DNA of 64,000 nucleotides from Oceaniferula marina (GTDB lineage Bacteria; Verrucomicrobiota; Verrucomicrobiia; Verrucomicrobiales; Akkermansiaceae): NCBI RefSeq assembly GCF_013391475.1, contig NZ_JACBAZ010000004.1, forward strand, positions 124,001 to 188,000, given 5' to 3'. Within the stretch, counting starts at the first letter, position 1, and each line of letters starts with the position of its first letter. The position numbers were made by a program, and so were the translations under genes. Under the pieces are notes generated by a model. That model worked only from the letters and a program-made list of their open reading frames with translations, was not told the origin of the DNA and did no database searches. Of the stretch, positions 17,678 through 26,552 are shown in pieces.

Positions 17678-19183
17678 TTACCACCCGGTGTAAATCGCGT
17701 AGGAAACGGCAACCACAATCAGAATGGCAACGAATACCCAGAGGTAAACGATGGTTCCTTTGGAAGCGCGATCTCCTGAGTTCTGCAGACGGTCATAGCG
17801 ACCCTTGATTTTCCCTTTGCGCAGGAACCCGTCGTAGTGACGCTGCAACAAGTGGGTTTCGATCTGACGCATCATGTCGAGCAGAACACCTACCAAGATC
17901 AACAGACTGGTTCCTCCAAAGAACGAAGTCACTAGGAATGGCAGCTCACTACCGATGATTCCTCGAGGCATCTGGGAGACAACCCAGGGAAGGATGAAAA
18001 TGATGGTCAGGAAAATGGCACCGGCAAAGGTCAGTCGGGTCATGGTGAAATCCAGGAAGTCCGCCGTTGGTTTTCCGGGACGCACGCCAGGGATATAGCC
18101 ACCACTGCGCTTCAGATTCTCCGAAATCTCGCTGGGCTGGAACATGGTCGCCACCCAGAAGTAAGAGAAGAAGAAGATCATGACACCTGCAACCAGGTAG
18201 TAAGTCAGACCACCACCGGCAAGTGCGTTCTGAATCTTCACCGACCACTCAGCGGTCGGGAAAGCAGACTGAAGCACGAAGGTGGGCAGGGAAAGAATGG
18301 CCGTGGCAAAAATGATCGGCATCACACCAGCATAGTTCACCTTCAGTGGTAGATACTGAGTTTGACCTCCCAGCTGCTTCCGACCCATCACCCGCTTGGC
18401 ATACTGAATGACAATCCGGCGCTGAGCCTGGGTAATGGCGATCACTGCTGCGATCACGAAAATCAGGAAAGCCACCAGGAAAACAAGGAAAGCAGAAGCA
18501 CCAGGACCAGCATTAGGGCCGGTCACCAAGGTCTGCCAAGTGATCACCAAAGCACCCGGAAGGGCTGAAATGATGTTCACGGTAATGATCAGTGAGATTC
18601 CGTTACCAAGGCCACGCTCAGTGATCTGGTCACCAAGCCACATCAGCAACAAGGTGCCGGTGACAATGGTCAGAACCGTCATAAAGATAAACAACCAATC
18701 ATGGTTGGGAACCACCGTTCCAATCCCCTGCAATCCGGGGATGTTCCCTGGGTTTTCCAGGCTGATGGCAAGCAAGTATCCCTGCACCAAGGCAATCACG
18801 ATTGTGATAAAGCGGGTGTATTGATTGATTTTTTCACGCCCACCGTCTTCACGGGCCAATTTGGAAAGCTTGGGGACCACAGCTGTCATCAACTGCATCA
18901 TAATCGATGCCGAAATGTATGGCATGATACCCAAGGCAAAAACTCCCATTTTCTGGAGGCCTCCACCGGAGAAGAAACCAAGCATGGCTCCCACAGCAGC
19001 GCCGGCTCCACTGTCACCACCTTGTTTCTGCTTCTCAGCCAGATACTCGGCAATCACACTGGCATCGACACCAGGCAAGGTGACGTGAACGCCTAGACGG
19101 ATAATGACGATCATCGCCAAGGTAAAAAGAATGCGTTCCCGTAGTTCCGGGACTTTCCATGTGCTCGCAAATGCGGAGATCAT
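17678..19183 (-). CDS. secY: Preprotein translocase subunit SecY
   Basis: 501-residue polytopic core of the Sec translocon. The start giving MISAFASTWKVPELRERILFT is conserved in SecY; the longer upstream frame is not. About ten transmembrane helices can be read. Family signatures include GIMPYISASIMMQLM, FITIVIALVQGY, LLMWLGDQITERGLGNGISLII, YFWVATMFQPSEISENLKRSGGYIPG and the C-terminal MRQIETHLLQRHYDGFLRKGKI region. It is the last gene of the ribosomal block, following rplO after a long 170-base gap with a hairpin, and is followed by a strong terminator instead of adk/map/infA. Confidence 0.97.
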   Translation of the reverse strand: MISAFASTWKVPELRERILFTLAMIVIIRLGVHVTLPGVDASVIAEYLAEKQKQGGDSGAGAAVGAMLGFFSGGGLQKMGVFALGIMPYISASIMMQLMTAVVPKLSKLAREDGGREKINQYTRFITIVIALVQGYLLAISLENPGNIPGLQGIGTVVPNHDWLFIFMTVLTIVTGTLLLMWLGDQITERGLGNGISLIITVNIISALPGALVITWQTLVTGPNAGPGASAFLVFLVAFLIFVIAAVIAITQAQRRIVIQYAKRVMGRKQLGGQTQYLPLKVNYAGVMPIIFATAILSLPTFVLQSAFPTAEWSVKIQNALAGGGLTYYLVAGVMIFFFSYFWVATMFQPSEISENLKRSGGYIPGVRPGKPTADFLDFTMTRLTFAGAIFLTIIFILPWVVSQMPRGIIGSELPFLVTSFFGGTSLLILVGVLLDMMRQIETHLLQRHYDGFLRKGKIKGRYDRLQNSGDRASKGTIVYLWVFVAILIVVAVSYAIYTGW

Positions 19184-19283
19184 TGATTTGAAATGAATGG
19201 TTAAAAGTTTTTCAATTACCAGTATTCCTCCCACCTCACAGGTGATTGGTGCGACTGGCGCGCAAGGTTTATACGCATGAAGA

Positions 19284-19303
19284 GGAAGTGCGCAAGCACT
19301 TCC
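19284..19303. other. Stable hairpin with GNRA-like loop in the rplO-secY spacer
   Basis: GGAAGTGC and GCACTTCC flank the four bases GCAA on the plus strand (TTGC on the transcribed strand). The 8-bp stem sits mid-way in the 170-base spacer between rplO and secY, with no U-tract, so it is not an obvious terminator. It may be an RNA-processing or stability element that lets secY be expressed differently from the ribosomal proteins. Confidence 0.5.
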
Positions 19304-19353
19304 CCTCCAGAAATAATGTATTTCTTGCGTGTGACAAAGCACGAGGGGGTTGC

Positions 19354-19794
19354 TTAAGCAACAGATCCACCGGCTTTCTCAATTTTTTCACGAGCCGTTG
19401 CACTGACTTTGCAGCCTTCGACTGTGAGTTTTTTGGCAAGGTCGCCATTGCCGAGCACCTTGATTGCGTCATAGCTGCCTTTGATCAGGCGGGCTGCACG
19501 CAAGGTGGCTTCGTTGACGGTTGCGCCGTCTTCGAAGCGATCGTTCAACGATGCTACGTTGACGACAGCAATCTTGTCCTGGAAGCGGGTGTTGTTGAAG
19601 CCACGCTTGGGCAGTCGACGATGCAGGGGCATCTGACCACCTTCGAAGCCTGGACGAACACCACCACCGGAGCGGGACTTCTGACCCTTGTGGCCACGAC
19701 CAGAGGTCTTGCCAAGCCCGGAGCTTTCACCGCAACCAAGACGCTTAACACGGTGCTTGGCACCAGGGCGTGGTTTAATGTTGTGAAGATTCAT
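19354..19794 (-). CDS. rplO: 50S ribosomal protein L15
   Basis: 146 residues, normal for L15. It begins [20 protein letters not shown] and shows the family's glycine/arginine-rich [35 protein letters not shown], split here only by its own length, then a C-terminal domain ending KIEKAGGSV. It directly follows rpsE; the usual rpmD (L30) between them is missing. Confidence 0.97.
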   Translation of the reverse strand: MNLHNIKPRPGAKHRVKRLGCGESSGLGKTSGRGHKGQKSRSGGGVRPGFEGGQMPLHRRLPKRGFNNTRFQDKIAVVNVASLNDRFEDGATVNEATLRAARLIKGSYDAIKVLGNGDLAKKLTVEGCKVSATAREKIEKAGGSVA

Positions 19795-19833
19795 AATAAA
19801 ATAATCGGTTTGAAGTTTTGAGTTATCAGAGGG

Positions 19834-20511
19834 TTACATTTTCTCCTTCACCTGCTTGCCGCGGCTGGCGAGGATGTCCTCACGTGTGCGGAGCTGGGAA
19901 AGGGCTTTCATGGTTGCCTTCACCACATTGGCGTGGTTGTTGGACCCGAGGCTCTTGCCGAGCACGTCGGTGATGCCTACGGCTTCACATACGGCGCGAA
20001 CTCCACCACCGGCAATAATTCCGGTTCCGGGAACAGCGGGCTTGAGAAGCACCACACCGCCACCAAACTCAGCCTGCACTTCGTGCGGGATAGTTCCGTT
20101 GACGATCTTCATGCGCTGCAAGCGAGCTTTTGCGTCACCACTTCCTTTGCGGATACATTCAGCAACTTCCTGGGCTTTTCCAAACCCAACACCTACACGG
20201 CCTTCTTTGTCACCGGAGACCATCAGGGCGGAGAAGCTGAAACGACGTCCACCTTTCACGACCTTGGCACAGCGGTTGATGAAAACGACCTTCTCGTGAA
20301 GTTCCTTACCATCATCGGTCATTGGCTTTGGTGGAGCCTGACGCTGGGGACGGCCACGGCCACGCCCACCTTGACCACCACGACCACCACGGCCGCCACG
20401 GTTATCGGTGTTTTCTGGAGTAGGGGCTGCGGCGTCCTTGGCTGGAGTTTGAGCAGGTGCCGGAGTTTCGGTAGCGGCTGGTGCCGGAGTATCTGTTTGA
20501 TTTTCAGACAT
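19834..20511 (-). CDS. rpsE: 30S ribosomal protein S5 with RG-rich N-terminal extension
   Basis: 225 residues against about 165 for E. coli S5. The conserved core starts near residue 70 ([20 protein letters not shown]) and carries [20 protein letters not shown] and [19 protein letters not shown]. The extra N-terminal 65 residues are a Pro/Ala/Thr-rich stretch followed by a GGRGGRGG-type basic segment, probably disordered and RNA-binding. S5 acts in decoding accuracy and mRNA unwinding at the entry channel, so the extension would point to that site. The ATG at 20511 is the only start compatible with the spacing to rplR (14 bases). Confidence 0.96.
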   Translation of the reverse strand: MSENQTDTPAPAATETPAPAQTPAKDAAAPTPENTDNRGGRGGRGGQGGRGRGRPQRQAPPKPMTDDGKELHEKVVFINRCAKVVKGGRRFSFSALMVSGDKEGRVGVGFGKAQEVAECIRKGSGDAKARLQRMKIVNGTIPHEVQAEFGGGVVLLKPAVPGTGIIAGGGVRAVCEAVGITDVLGKSLGSNNHANVVKATMKALSQLRTREDILASRGKQVKEKM

Positions 20512-20525
20512 GATAAATAAGTGGG

Positions 20526-20882
20526 TTAGAATTGAAGGCCGGCTTCACGTGCGGCATCGGCAAGTGCTTTGATTTTTCCGTGATAAAGGTGACCACCGCG
20601 ATCGAAAACAACTTTTTCGATCTTGGCTTCCTTCGCACGGGTGGCGATGAGGGCTCCGACCTTCTGGGCAGTCTCCTGATTGGAGGCGGAGTTTTCGATT
20701 CCCTTGTCGAGACTGGAGGCGGCACACAATGTGTTCCCCGCTTCATCGTCGATGAGCTGGGCATAAATATGCTGGTTCGAGTAGCTCACAGCAAGACGTG
20801 GGCATTCGGTTGTGCCGGACAACTTTTTACGGATGCGGCGGTGAATGCGCTGACGGACTTGTTTACGGTTGAGAGTGCTCAT
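20526..20882 (-). CDS. rplR: 50S ribosomal protein L18
   Basis: 118 residues, normal for bacterial L18, which binds 5S rRNA together with L5. It starts [21 protein letters not shown] and has family segments [18 protein letters not shown] and [26 protein letters not shown] at the C-terminus. It lies between rplF and rpsE in the usual spc order. Confidence 0.97.
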   Translation of the reverse strand: MSTLNRKQVRQRIHRRIRKKLSGTTECPRLAVSYSNQHIYAQLIDDEAGNTLCAASSLDKGIENSASNQETAQKVGALIATRAKEAKIEKVVFDRGGHLYHGKIKALADAAREAGLQF

Positions 20883-20924
20883 GTTGTAAAATAATTGATT
20901 CGTTAATAATGGTTAGTCAGGTTT

Positions 20925-21464
20925 TTACTGAACGCTCTTACCTGCTTTACGACGGACGCGCTCACCAACGTAGCGAACTCCCTTACCTTTGAACGGCTCT
21001 GGCGGATAGTAGCGACGCACTTCTGCGGCAAACTGACCAACCAACTGCTTGTCGACTCCCTCCACCTTGATGGCGGTGTTCTTGTCAACTGTCACCGTGA
21101 GACCTTCAGGAATCGGGTGAAGAATAGGGTGGGACTTACCCAGGTTCAGGTCCAGCTCCTTGCCTTTGACAGCAGCACGGAAACCAACCCCCTGAATTTC
21201 AAGTTCTTTGATGAAGCCTGCGCTCACCCCCTGGATCATGTTGCTGATCAGGCTGCGGGATGTTCCGTGCAGAGCTTTCATTTTGCGGTGCTCATTGGCA
21301 CGCTTGACGGTTACAATACCGTCAACTTCCTCGAGGCTGATACCGGAAGGCATCGTCCACTCAAGTTTTCCTTTCGGCCCCTCGACAACAACGTTGCCCT
21401 CATTGTCAGACTTAACGCTGACTTTTTCTGGAAGCGTAATTGTTTTTAATCCAATACGAGACAT
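20925..21464 (-). CDS. rplF: 50S ribosomal protein L6
   Basis: 179 residues, normal length. It starts MSRIGLKTITLPEKVSV and shows two similar beta-domains, with GPKGKLEW in the first and the C-terminal signature PEPFKGKGVRYVGERVRRKAGKS. L6 supports the sarcin-ricin loop region near the GTPase centre. A GAAAGGA stretch about 10 bases before the ATG is a weak Shine-Dalgarno site. Confidence 0.98.
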   Translation of the reverse strand: MSRIGLKTITLPEKVSVKSDNEGNVVVEGPKGKLEWTMPSGISLEEVDGIVTVKRANEHRKMKALHGTSRSLISNMIQGVSAGFIKELEIQGVGFRAAVKGKELDLNLGKSHPILHPIPEGLTVTVDKNTAIKVEGVDKQLVGQFAAEVRRYYPPEPFKGKGVRYVGERVRRKAGKSVQ

Positions 21465-21504
21465 AGTAGTATCCTTTCTGGTTAAATATGGTTATTCTGG
21501 TTGA

Positions 21505-21906
21505 TTACCAAACGAAGGCGAGAACCTCACCACCGAGTTTTTCCTTGCGAGCATGCGCTCCTGTCTTGAGACCTTTGGAGGTCGAGACGATGGAGATGCC
21601 AAGGCCATTAAGGACACGCGGGATTTCCCCCGCACCAACGTAGCGACGCAGTCCAGGCTTGGACACGCGCTTGAGATCGGTGAGAACAGCCTTGCCGCTG
21701 TCCGAATACTTCACCTTGACTTCGATTTCAGGGAACTTGCCGTCGGTCTTCAGCTCGTAGTTCCAGATGTATCCTTCATCCTTGAGAATGCGGGCGATTT
21801 CACCCTTCATCTTGGAGTAAGGAGCGGTAAAACTTTCATTGCCTGCACGCGATGCGTTCTTGAGGCGGATGAGGAAGTCGGAAATGGGATCACTTATAAC
21901 TGCCAT
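21505..21906 (-). CDS. rpsH: 30S ribosomal protein S8
   Basis: 133 residues, normal for S8, a primary binder of 16S rRNA helix 21. It starts MAVISDPISDFLIRLKNAS and ends with the typical ISIVSTSKGLKTGAHARKEKLGGEVLAFVW. In E. coli S8 represses the spc operon at the L5 mRNA; whether that operates here is unknown, though rplE has an unusually long leader. rpsN (S14), normally just upstream, is missing. Confidence 0.98.
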   Translation of the reverse strand: MAVISDPISDFLIRLKNASRAGNESFTAPYSKMKGEIARILKDEGYIWNYELKTDGKFPEIEVKVKYSDSGKAVLTDLKRVSKPGLRRYVGAGEIPRVLNGLGISIVSTSKGLKTGAHARKEKLGGEVLAFVW

Positions 21907-21947
21907 AGTGCTTGTAAATGTAAATTAGGTTTCAGTTTGTCGGCGGA

Positions 21948-22520
21948 CTAAGCGGCAGCTTCGTCGTCGGATTTCTTATTTTCACGGAATGGCATGCCGA
22001 GTGCCTTGAGGAGCGCGCGGCCCTCATCGTCCGTAGGTGCGGATGTTACAAAAATCAGGTCAAAACCGAGCTGACGTTTGATCTTGTCGAGTTCAATCTC
22101 AGGGAAGATCGACTGGTCATTGATGCCGAGCGCGTAGTTGCCACGGCCATCAAAGCTCTTCGGTGAAATTCCGCGGAAGTCACGGATGTTCGGAGAGGTG
22201 ATGTTGATGAAACGGTCGAGAAACTCCCACATGTGGGCGCCACGCAGGGTGACACGGGCACCGACGGCTTCACCTTCACGCACTTTAAAGTTCGCCACAC
22301 TCTTACGAGAGTAGGAAATGCTTGGCTTCTGGCCGGTGATCTTGCTGATATCTTCGATGGCATCTTCGACGGCTTGTTTGCGGTCGGATGCGGAACCAAC
22401 GTGAGTGGTGACGACAATTTTCTCCAGGCGTGGAACCTGGTGAGGGTTGGCGTATCCCTGCTCTTTGGTCAGAGCGGGCACCACCTTGTCCTTATAATAT
22501 GTTTGTAATGTGGGTGTCAT
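21948..22520 (-). CDS. rplE: 50S ribosomal protein L5
   Basis: 190 residues. L5 holds 5S rRNA in the central protuberance. Family segments include VPRLEKIVVTTHVG, AVEDAIEDISKITGQKPSISYSRKS (split over the motif), FLDRFINITSPNIRDFRGIS and NYALGINDQSIFPEIELDKI. The C-terminus carries about 10 extra charged residues. It is separated from rplX by 219 bases containing a terminator-like hairpin, so it may have its own promoter; TTTACA followed by GATTAC after 15 bases upstream is only a weak candidate. Confidence 0.97.
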   Translation of the reverse strand: MTPTLQTYYKDKVVPALTKEQGYANPHQVPRLEKIVVTTHVGSASDRKQAVEDAIEDISKITGQKPSISYSRKSVANFKVREGEAVGARVTLRGAHMWEFLDRFINITSPNIRDFRGISPKSFDGRGNYALGINDQSIFPEIELDKIKRQLGFDLIFVTSAPTDDEGRALLKALGMPFRENKKSDDEAAA

Positions 22521-22650
22521 AATAGCGGGTCAGCTTTAATGGTTAATAGGTCGCTTAAGCGCGGGTTGGGGTTTATGTGGGGGCGAGGCGGCTTGTAATC
22601 ACCTCTGATTGAAATTGTAAAGGGGTTTTTACCTCTTTAGTCATTCGGCG

Positions 22651-22680
22651 TAAAAAGCGGTTATCATTAAGAAACCGCTT
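22651..22680 (-). terminator. Intrinsic-terminator-like hairpin inside the spc region, between rplX and rplE
   Basis: An 8-bp perfect inverted repeat (AAGCGGTT and AACCGCTT, 10-base loop) lies 60 bases past the rplX stop; on the minus strand it runs into a stretch of five T residues. This fits a terminator or attenuator that would lower expression from rplE onward or separate two transcripts. Confidence 0.6.
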
Positions 22681-22739
22681 CTACTGAATTTGGGGCTGGG
22701 GTGAATAGGCTGAAATGTATCCAGCCCGTCGGTCCCAGT

Positions 22740-22967
22740 TTAGATTTTCTTAACGTTGGAAATGGCAATTGGGCCATCCTGTTCGATGATTCCTCCGTCC
22801 GGGTTTTGCTCGGACTTGCGAATTGCTTTCTTAATGACCTTGGCACCTTCAACGATGACCTGGCCTTTTTCTGCATTCACTTCGAGAACGGTGCCTTGTT
22901 TGCCTTTTTGGTTACCGGCAACAACTTGAACTTGGTCACCTTTTTTAACGTGGGTCTTGATACGCAT
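22740..22967 (-). CDS. rplX: 50S ribosomal protein L24
   Basis: 75 residues, at the short end for L24, an early assembly protein. It starts [28 protein letters not shown], with the KOW motif ([16 protein letters not shown]) intact, and ends [10 protein letters not shown]. The residues normally following this point in longer L24 proteins are missing. It is preceded by a copy of the TAACCATTAA-like element and no Shine-Dalgarno sequence. Confidence 0.96.
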   Translation of the reverse strand: MRIKTHVKKGDQVQVVAGNQKGKQGTVLEVNAEKGQVIVEGAKVIKKAIRKSEQNPDGGIIEQDGPIAISNVKKI

Positions 22968-22992
22968 GATAAAATTAACGGTTAATGGTTGA

Positions 22993-23358
22993 TTAGAGCA
23001 CCTCGGGAGCGAGGGAAACGATCTTCATGTAACGCTTGTCACGCAATTCACGGGCAACAGGTCCGAAGATACGGGTACCTTTCGGGTTACCGTCCTTGTC
23101 GATAATAACGATAGCGTTACTGTCGAAACGAAGCACGGATCCGTCTGCACGGCGAACGGGGTAAGCGGAACGAACAACCACGGCCTTGACGACCTCACCT
23201 TTTTTGATGCTTGCGGTTGGGATCGCCTCACGGATGTGGGCGGTGATGACATCACCGACACGGGCCACCTTGGTGCGCTTGCCGATGACGCCAATCATCT
23301 TGGCGACTCGAGCACCTGTGTTGTCGGCGATCTGAACTTTGGATTCCATCTGGATCAT
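22993..23358 (-). CDS. rplN: 50S ribosomal protein L14
   Basis: 121 residues, normal. It starts [20 protein letters not shown], with the L14 signature around [28 protein letters not shown] and a conserved C-terminal [29 protein letters not shown]14 sits at the subunit interface. It lies between rpsQ and rplX as usual. Confidence 0.98.
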   Translation of the reverse strand: MIQMESKVQIADNTGARVAKMIGVIGKRTKVARVGDVITAHIREAIPTASIKKGEVVKAVVVRSAYPVRRADGSVLRFDSNAIVIIDKDGNPKGTRIFGPVARELRDKRYMKIVSLAPEVL

Positions 23359-23432
23359 GGCGGAAATATATTAGCTGTTAATAGTTATTAGTAATCGGGG
23401 TAAGCCGAGCCGTCAGCTGACGGCAGAAGAGC

Positions 23433-23699
23433 TTAGTGGCTGAGGACTTCCTGGAGCTTCCAGCACTTCTTCTTGGAAATAGGCTTGGTTTCGATGATGC
23501 TGACCTTGTCGCCGACGGCGGCTTCGCCATTTTCATCGTGCGCGTAGAACTTCTTGGATCGTTTAATGATCTTCTTGAAGCGTGGGTGCGGCACTCGGTT
23601 GGTGTATTCCACAACGATGGTCTTATCCATGGATGTGGAAATGACGATGCCAACGCGGGTCTTGCGAAGACCGGATGTCTTGGTTTGTGATTCGCTCAT
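23433..23699 (-). CDS. rpsQ: 30S ribosomal protein S17
   Basis: 88 residues, normal. The OB-fold segment GIVISTSMDKTIVVEYTNRVPHPRFKKIIKRSKKFYAHDE is characteristic, ending with the GDKVSIIETKPISKKKCWKL strand. S17 binds 16S rRNA early in assembly. It follows rpmC with a 29-base spacer carrying the TAACCATTAA element. Confidence 0.98.
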   Translation of the reverse strand: MSESQTKTSGLRKTRVGIVISTSMDKTIVVEYTNRVPHPRFKKIIKRSKKFYAHDENGEAAVGDKVSIIETKPISKKKCWKLQEVLSH

Positions 23700-23728
23700 G
23701 ATTTAAAGATGCTTAATGGTTAGGTGTC

Positions 23729-23935
23729 TTAGCCTTGCTGGTTGCGGCGCTCGGAAAGCACGGTTTGCACACGTGCGGTTTCGCGGCGGACGAGGCGGCG
23801 GCGGGCGGTATTTTCAAGCTGGCCGGTGGCCTGCTGGAGGCGCAGGTTGAGTGCCTCTTGCTTGAGGTCACGCAGACTGCGGGTGAGCTCTTCAGTGGTG
23901 AGCTCGCGAATGTCTTTGATTTTTGTCTGGGCCAT
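23729..23935 (-). CDS. rpmC: 50S ribosomal protein L29
   Basis: 68 residues, two-helix protein of the peptide exit tunnel rim. It shows the typical [34 protein letters not shown] pattern and a C-terminal [18 protein letters not shown]. Position between rplP and rpsQ is canonical. Confidence 0.97.
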   Translation of the reverse strand: MAQTKIKDIRELTTEELTRSLRDLKQEALNLRLQQATGQLENTARRRLVRRETARVQTVLSERRNQQG

Positions 23936-24010
23936 GGTGGATAGGGTATCAGTTAATGGTTATCAGGGATGAGGAAACGTCCGGCGACCTGAGCCGCCGT
24001 GCGTGACGAC

Positions 24011-24430
24011 TTAACCGTGTTTTCCACGGACAACGAAACGAGTTGGAACGCCGAGTTTGTAGGATGCGAGACGAAGCGCCTCCTTGGCTGCCGTTTCCGA
24101 AACACCAGCGACTTCGAAAAGCATGGTGCCAGGGCGGATCACAGCGACCCACGCCTCGACAGCACCCTTACCTTTACCCATCCGGGTTTCAGGTGGACGG
24201 CCAGTGATGGATTTGTGAGGAAAGACTCGGATCCAGACTTTTCCTTTACGTTTGAGCTGACGGTTAATGGCAACACGGCAGGCTTCGATCTGACGGTTGG
24301 TCATCCATCCGCGACCGAGACACTGAAGTCCGAAATCACCGAAACTCACGGTGTTTCCGCGCTGGGCGTTTCCGCCACGGTTTCCGCGCTGGGTTTTGCG
24401 GAACTTCACTCTTTTGGGCATTAATGGCAT
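24011..24430 (-). CDS. rplP: 50S ribosomal protein L16
   Basis: 139 residues, normal. It starts [16 protein letters not shown] and carries the signature region around [31 protein letters not shown] (read in two parts) and the C-terminal [20 protein letters not shown]16 helps organise the A-site tRNA region. It is one of few genes here with a real Shine-Dalgarno sequence: AGGAGG lies about 9 bases before the ATG. Confidence 0.98.
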   Translation of the reverse strand: MPLMPKRVKFRKTQRGNRGGNAQRGNTVSFGDFGLQCLGRGWMTNRQIEACRVAINRQLKRKGKVWIRVFPHKSITGRPPETRMGKGKGAVEAWVAVIRPGTMLFEVAGVSETAAKEALRLASYKLGVPTRFVVRGKHG

Positions 24431-24505
24431 GGTATTCTCCTCCTATTTAAATGGTTGTGGTAATGATGGCGTGGTCCCGCATCATGGCGGGACCTCTTTG
24501 AAAGT

Positions 24506-25216
24506 TTAGCGATTGTTGTTGCGGTCGTTGCGATCTCCACGATCACGACGCTGTCCACCACGTGGGCGGCCGCCTTGTTGCTGTTGTGGCTTTTCTTCCT
24601 TCTTGTTGATCCAGCACTTGATTCCGATGATTCCGTAGACAGTAGAAGCCTCGGCAAATCCGTAATCGATTGGCACACGCAGTGTCTGAAGTGGCACTTT
24701 ACCTTCGCGATACCATTCGGCACGGGCGATGTCAGCACCACCGAGACGGCCGGCGCAACGGATACGGATACCTTCAGCTCCGAACTCCATGGCGGTTTGC
24801 ACGGCACGCTTCATGGCGCGGCGGAAAGCAATCCGGCGCTCCAGCTGAATGGCAACGTTTTCACAAACGAGTTGGGCATCAAGTTCAGGCTTACGGATCT
24901 CGATGATATCAATCTTGACCTGGCTTCCACCACAGAGAGCGGAAATGTCGTTGGTCAGTTTTTCGATTTCAGAACCCTTGCGGCCGATGACCAGACCTGG
25001 ACGAGCGGTGTGAAGAGTCACACGCACGCTGTTCCAAGCACGTTCGATGACCACCTTGGCCACGCCGGACATGTGCAGACGCTTCTTGAGATACTTGCGG
25101 ATCTTGAGATCCTCATGCAGTTTATCCGTGTAGTCAGTGCCGGTGGCATACCACTTGGAACGCCAGTCCTTGGAGACGGCAAGACGGAACGAGATCGGAT
25201 TGATTTTCTGGCCCAT
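24506..25216 (-). CDS. rpsC: 30S ribosomal protein S3 with Arg/Gln/Asn-rich tail
   Basis: 236 residues. It starts [22 protein letters not shown] and has the KH-type motif [15 protein letters not shown] and the C-terminal domain with [22 protein letters not shown] and [21 protein letters not shown]. The conserved part ends at [12 protein letters not shown] (about residue 205). The last 30 residues are a Gln/Gly/Arg/Asp/Asn low-complexity tail ending in three Asn and Arg. S3 lines the mRNA entry channel with S5, which also has a basic disordered extension here. Confidence 0.97.
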   Translation of the reverse strand: MGQKINPISFRLAVSKDWRSKWYATGTDYTDKLHEDLKIRKYLKKRLHMSGVAKVVIERAWNSVRVTLHTARPGLVIGRKGSEIEKLTNDISALCGGSQVKIDIIEIRKPELDAQLVCENVAIQLERRIAFRRAMKRAVQTAMEFGAEGIRIRCAGRLGGADIARAEWYREGKVPLQTLRVPIDYGFAEASTVYGIIGIKCWINKKEEKPQQQQGGRPRGGQRRDRGDRNDRNNNR

Positions 25217-25249
25217 GATGTAGTTTGTTTAAAGTTGGTAAATGGAGGA

Positions 25250-25741
25250 TTATTCGGTTTCTTCAGCTGCCGTTTCTTCACTGGCGGCTTCCGGGGCGTC
25301 CTGTTGAGGAGCCTCTTCTTTTTTCACAGCCTTAGGAGCAGCTGCCTTTTTAGGCTTCAATGTGCGCTTCTTTGGCTTGGAGGAACGCTCACGCGGCTCG
25401 GGAATTTCCTCCTCGTCGGTAAGAACGATGTAAAGGTGGCTGGTGCGCTTGCGGATGGCACCTGCGGATCCACGTGCACGTGGCTTGAATCGTTTGAACG
25501 TAGGTCCGTCACCCACTGTGGCTTCCTTGACGGTGAGTTCATCAGCAATCAACTCGAAGTTGTTTTCAGCATTGGCAACGGCGCTTTTCAGCGTTTTGTT
25601 GATCAACTGGGCTGCTTTACGTGGAGTGTAAGCAAGGGCGTCCAGTGCTTCGGAAACAGGCATGCCTTGGATGGCACGGGCAACATCACGGGCCTTCTTT
25701 GGCGAGATGCGAGCGTATTTGTAAGTGGATTTAACTTCCAT
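25250..25741 (-). CDS. rplV: 50S ribosomal protein L22 with long charged C-terminal tail
   Basis: 163 residues against about 110 for E. coli. The L22 core (STYKYARISPKKARDVARAI, the AENNFELIADELTVKEATV segment, and the tunnel hairpin FKRFKPRARGSAGAIRKRTSHLYIVL) ends near residue 112. The remaining 50 residues are first Lys/Pro/Ala-rich and then Glu/Ala-rich, probably disordered and reaching out from the ribosome surface near the tunnel exit. Its usual upstream neighbour rpsS is separated from it here by an unrelated gene. Confidence 0.96.
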   Translation of the reverse strand: MEVKSTYKYARISPKKARDVARAIQGMPVSEALDALAYTPRKAAQLINKTLKSAVANAENNFELIADELTVKEATVGDGPTFKRFKPRARGSAGAIRKRTSHLYIVLTDEEEIPEPRERSSKPKKRTLKPKKAAAPKAVKKEEAPQQDAPEAASEETAAEETE

Positions 25742-25779
25742 CGGTCTAGTGGTTTAAAGGTGGTTGAAAAGGGTAGAGT

Positions 25780-26517
25780 TTATCGTTGGACGGTATTGAC
25801 GGATGCGATGTCGCCGGTGCGAATCTGATCCTCAGGTGTTTCGAGTTCGGTTGGGAGCACGCCACTGAAATCCTTACGGGTCTCAGCAACAATCGCTTCG
25901 GCGAGCTTGCGGTTGCCTCGCATGATGGAAAAGGTCATTCCGCGTCTCACGGACTGTTCTTCCCCTGCATTGATCACCAACATGCCGCTTTCAGCGTCGA
26001 TACTAATGACTTTTGCGTGTTGCAGACTGCCCTGAGGCATCTGCGGGCGCGGCTTTTGCCTTAAACCGAGCGCCGCGTCAAGCTCTCGTATGGAACTTTC
26101 CAGTCGAACCCGGGCATCCGGGTCGGCAACAACCGCTGTGCGTAAGTATTCACGCATATTGGCCATCAGTTCCAAGGCAGCTTTTTCGGTCGCACGGTTG
26201 CGCTTATCGAGGACTTCTGCATTTTTTACCGCTTCGAGGGTAGCTTCCTCTCCGCCGTTTAACAGGTTATCTCCGAGTGCCGCAAAGCGCAGGCGCAGGT
26301 CGTTGACACTCTTGCGTAGTTCCGCTTCGCGTTTCTTTGAAGCGGCAAGGTCCCGGGCCAACACGGTGTATTGGGCCTTCGTCTTGCTGAGCTCACGCTT
26401 GAGCATCCGAATCTCACGCTCTTTCTCCCCTGTTCCGCTCTGCGCAGCGCATGGCATCACGAGCGCCAGGAGCCAGGCTCCGACGATACGAGTGATGATC
26501 TGTGCTGAGTGTTGCAT
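25780..26517 (-). CDS. Exported coiled-coil protein encoded inside the S10 operon, function unknown
   Basis: 245 residues, starting at the ATG for MQHSAQIITRIVGAWLL, which gives a signal peptide ending near PCAAQSG. A longer upstream frame would overlap rpsS by 89 bases and was rejected. Residues about 30-150 are charged and heptad-like (EKEREIRMLKRELSKTKAQY onward), predicted coiled coil. The C-terminal about 80 residues form beta strands (HAKVISIDAESGMLVINAG, RRGMTFSIMRG, IRTGDIASV) like SH3/OB-type barrels at the ends of other exported coiled-coil proteins. It lies between rpsS and rplV, same strand, 82 and 38 bases from them, so it must be cotranscribed with ribosomal genes unless the hairpin upstream alters this. 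No ribosomal role is evident. Confidence 0.85.
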   Translation of the reverse strand: MQHSAQIITRIVGAWLLALVMPCAAQSGTGEKEREIRMLKRELSKTKAQYTVLARDLAASKKREAELRKSVNDLRLRFAALGDNLLNGGEEATLEAVKNAEVLDKRNRATEKAALELMANMREYLRTAVVADPDARVRLESSIRELDAALGLRQKPRPQMPQGSLQHAKVISIDAESGMLVINAGEEQSVRRGMTFSIMRGNRKLAEAIVAETRKDFSGVLPTELETPEDQIRTGDIASVNTVQR

Positions 26518-26552
26518 TGGGATAATAGAAGAAATGAGCGCTGAGATGGGGA

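Noticed and set aside
24575-25828. 417-residue open frame on the plus strand opposite rpsC and rplV
   Set aside because: It is antisense to two clear ribosomal genes; the long frame is a by-product of their codon bias and shows no protein signature.
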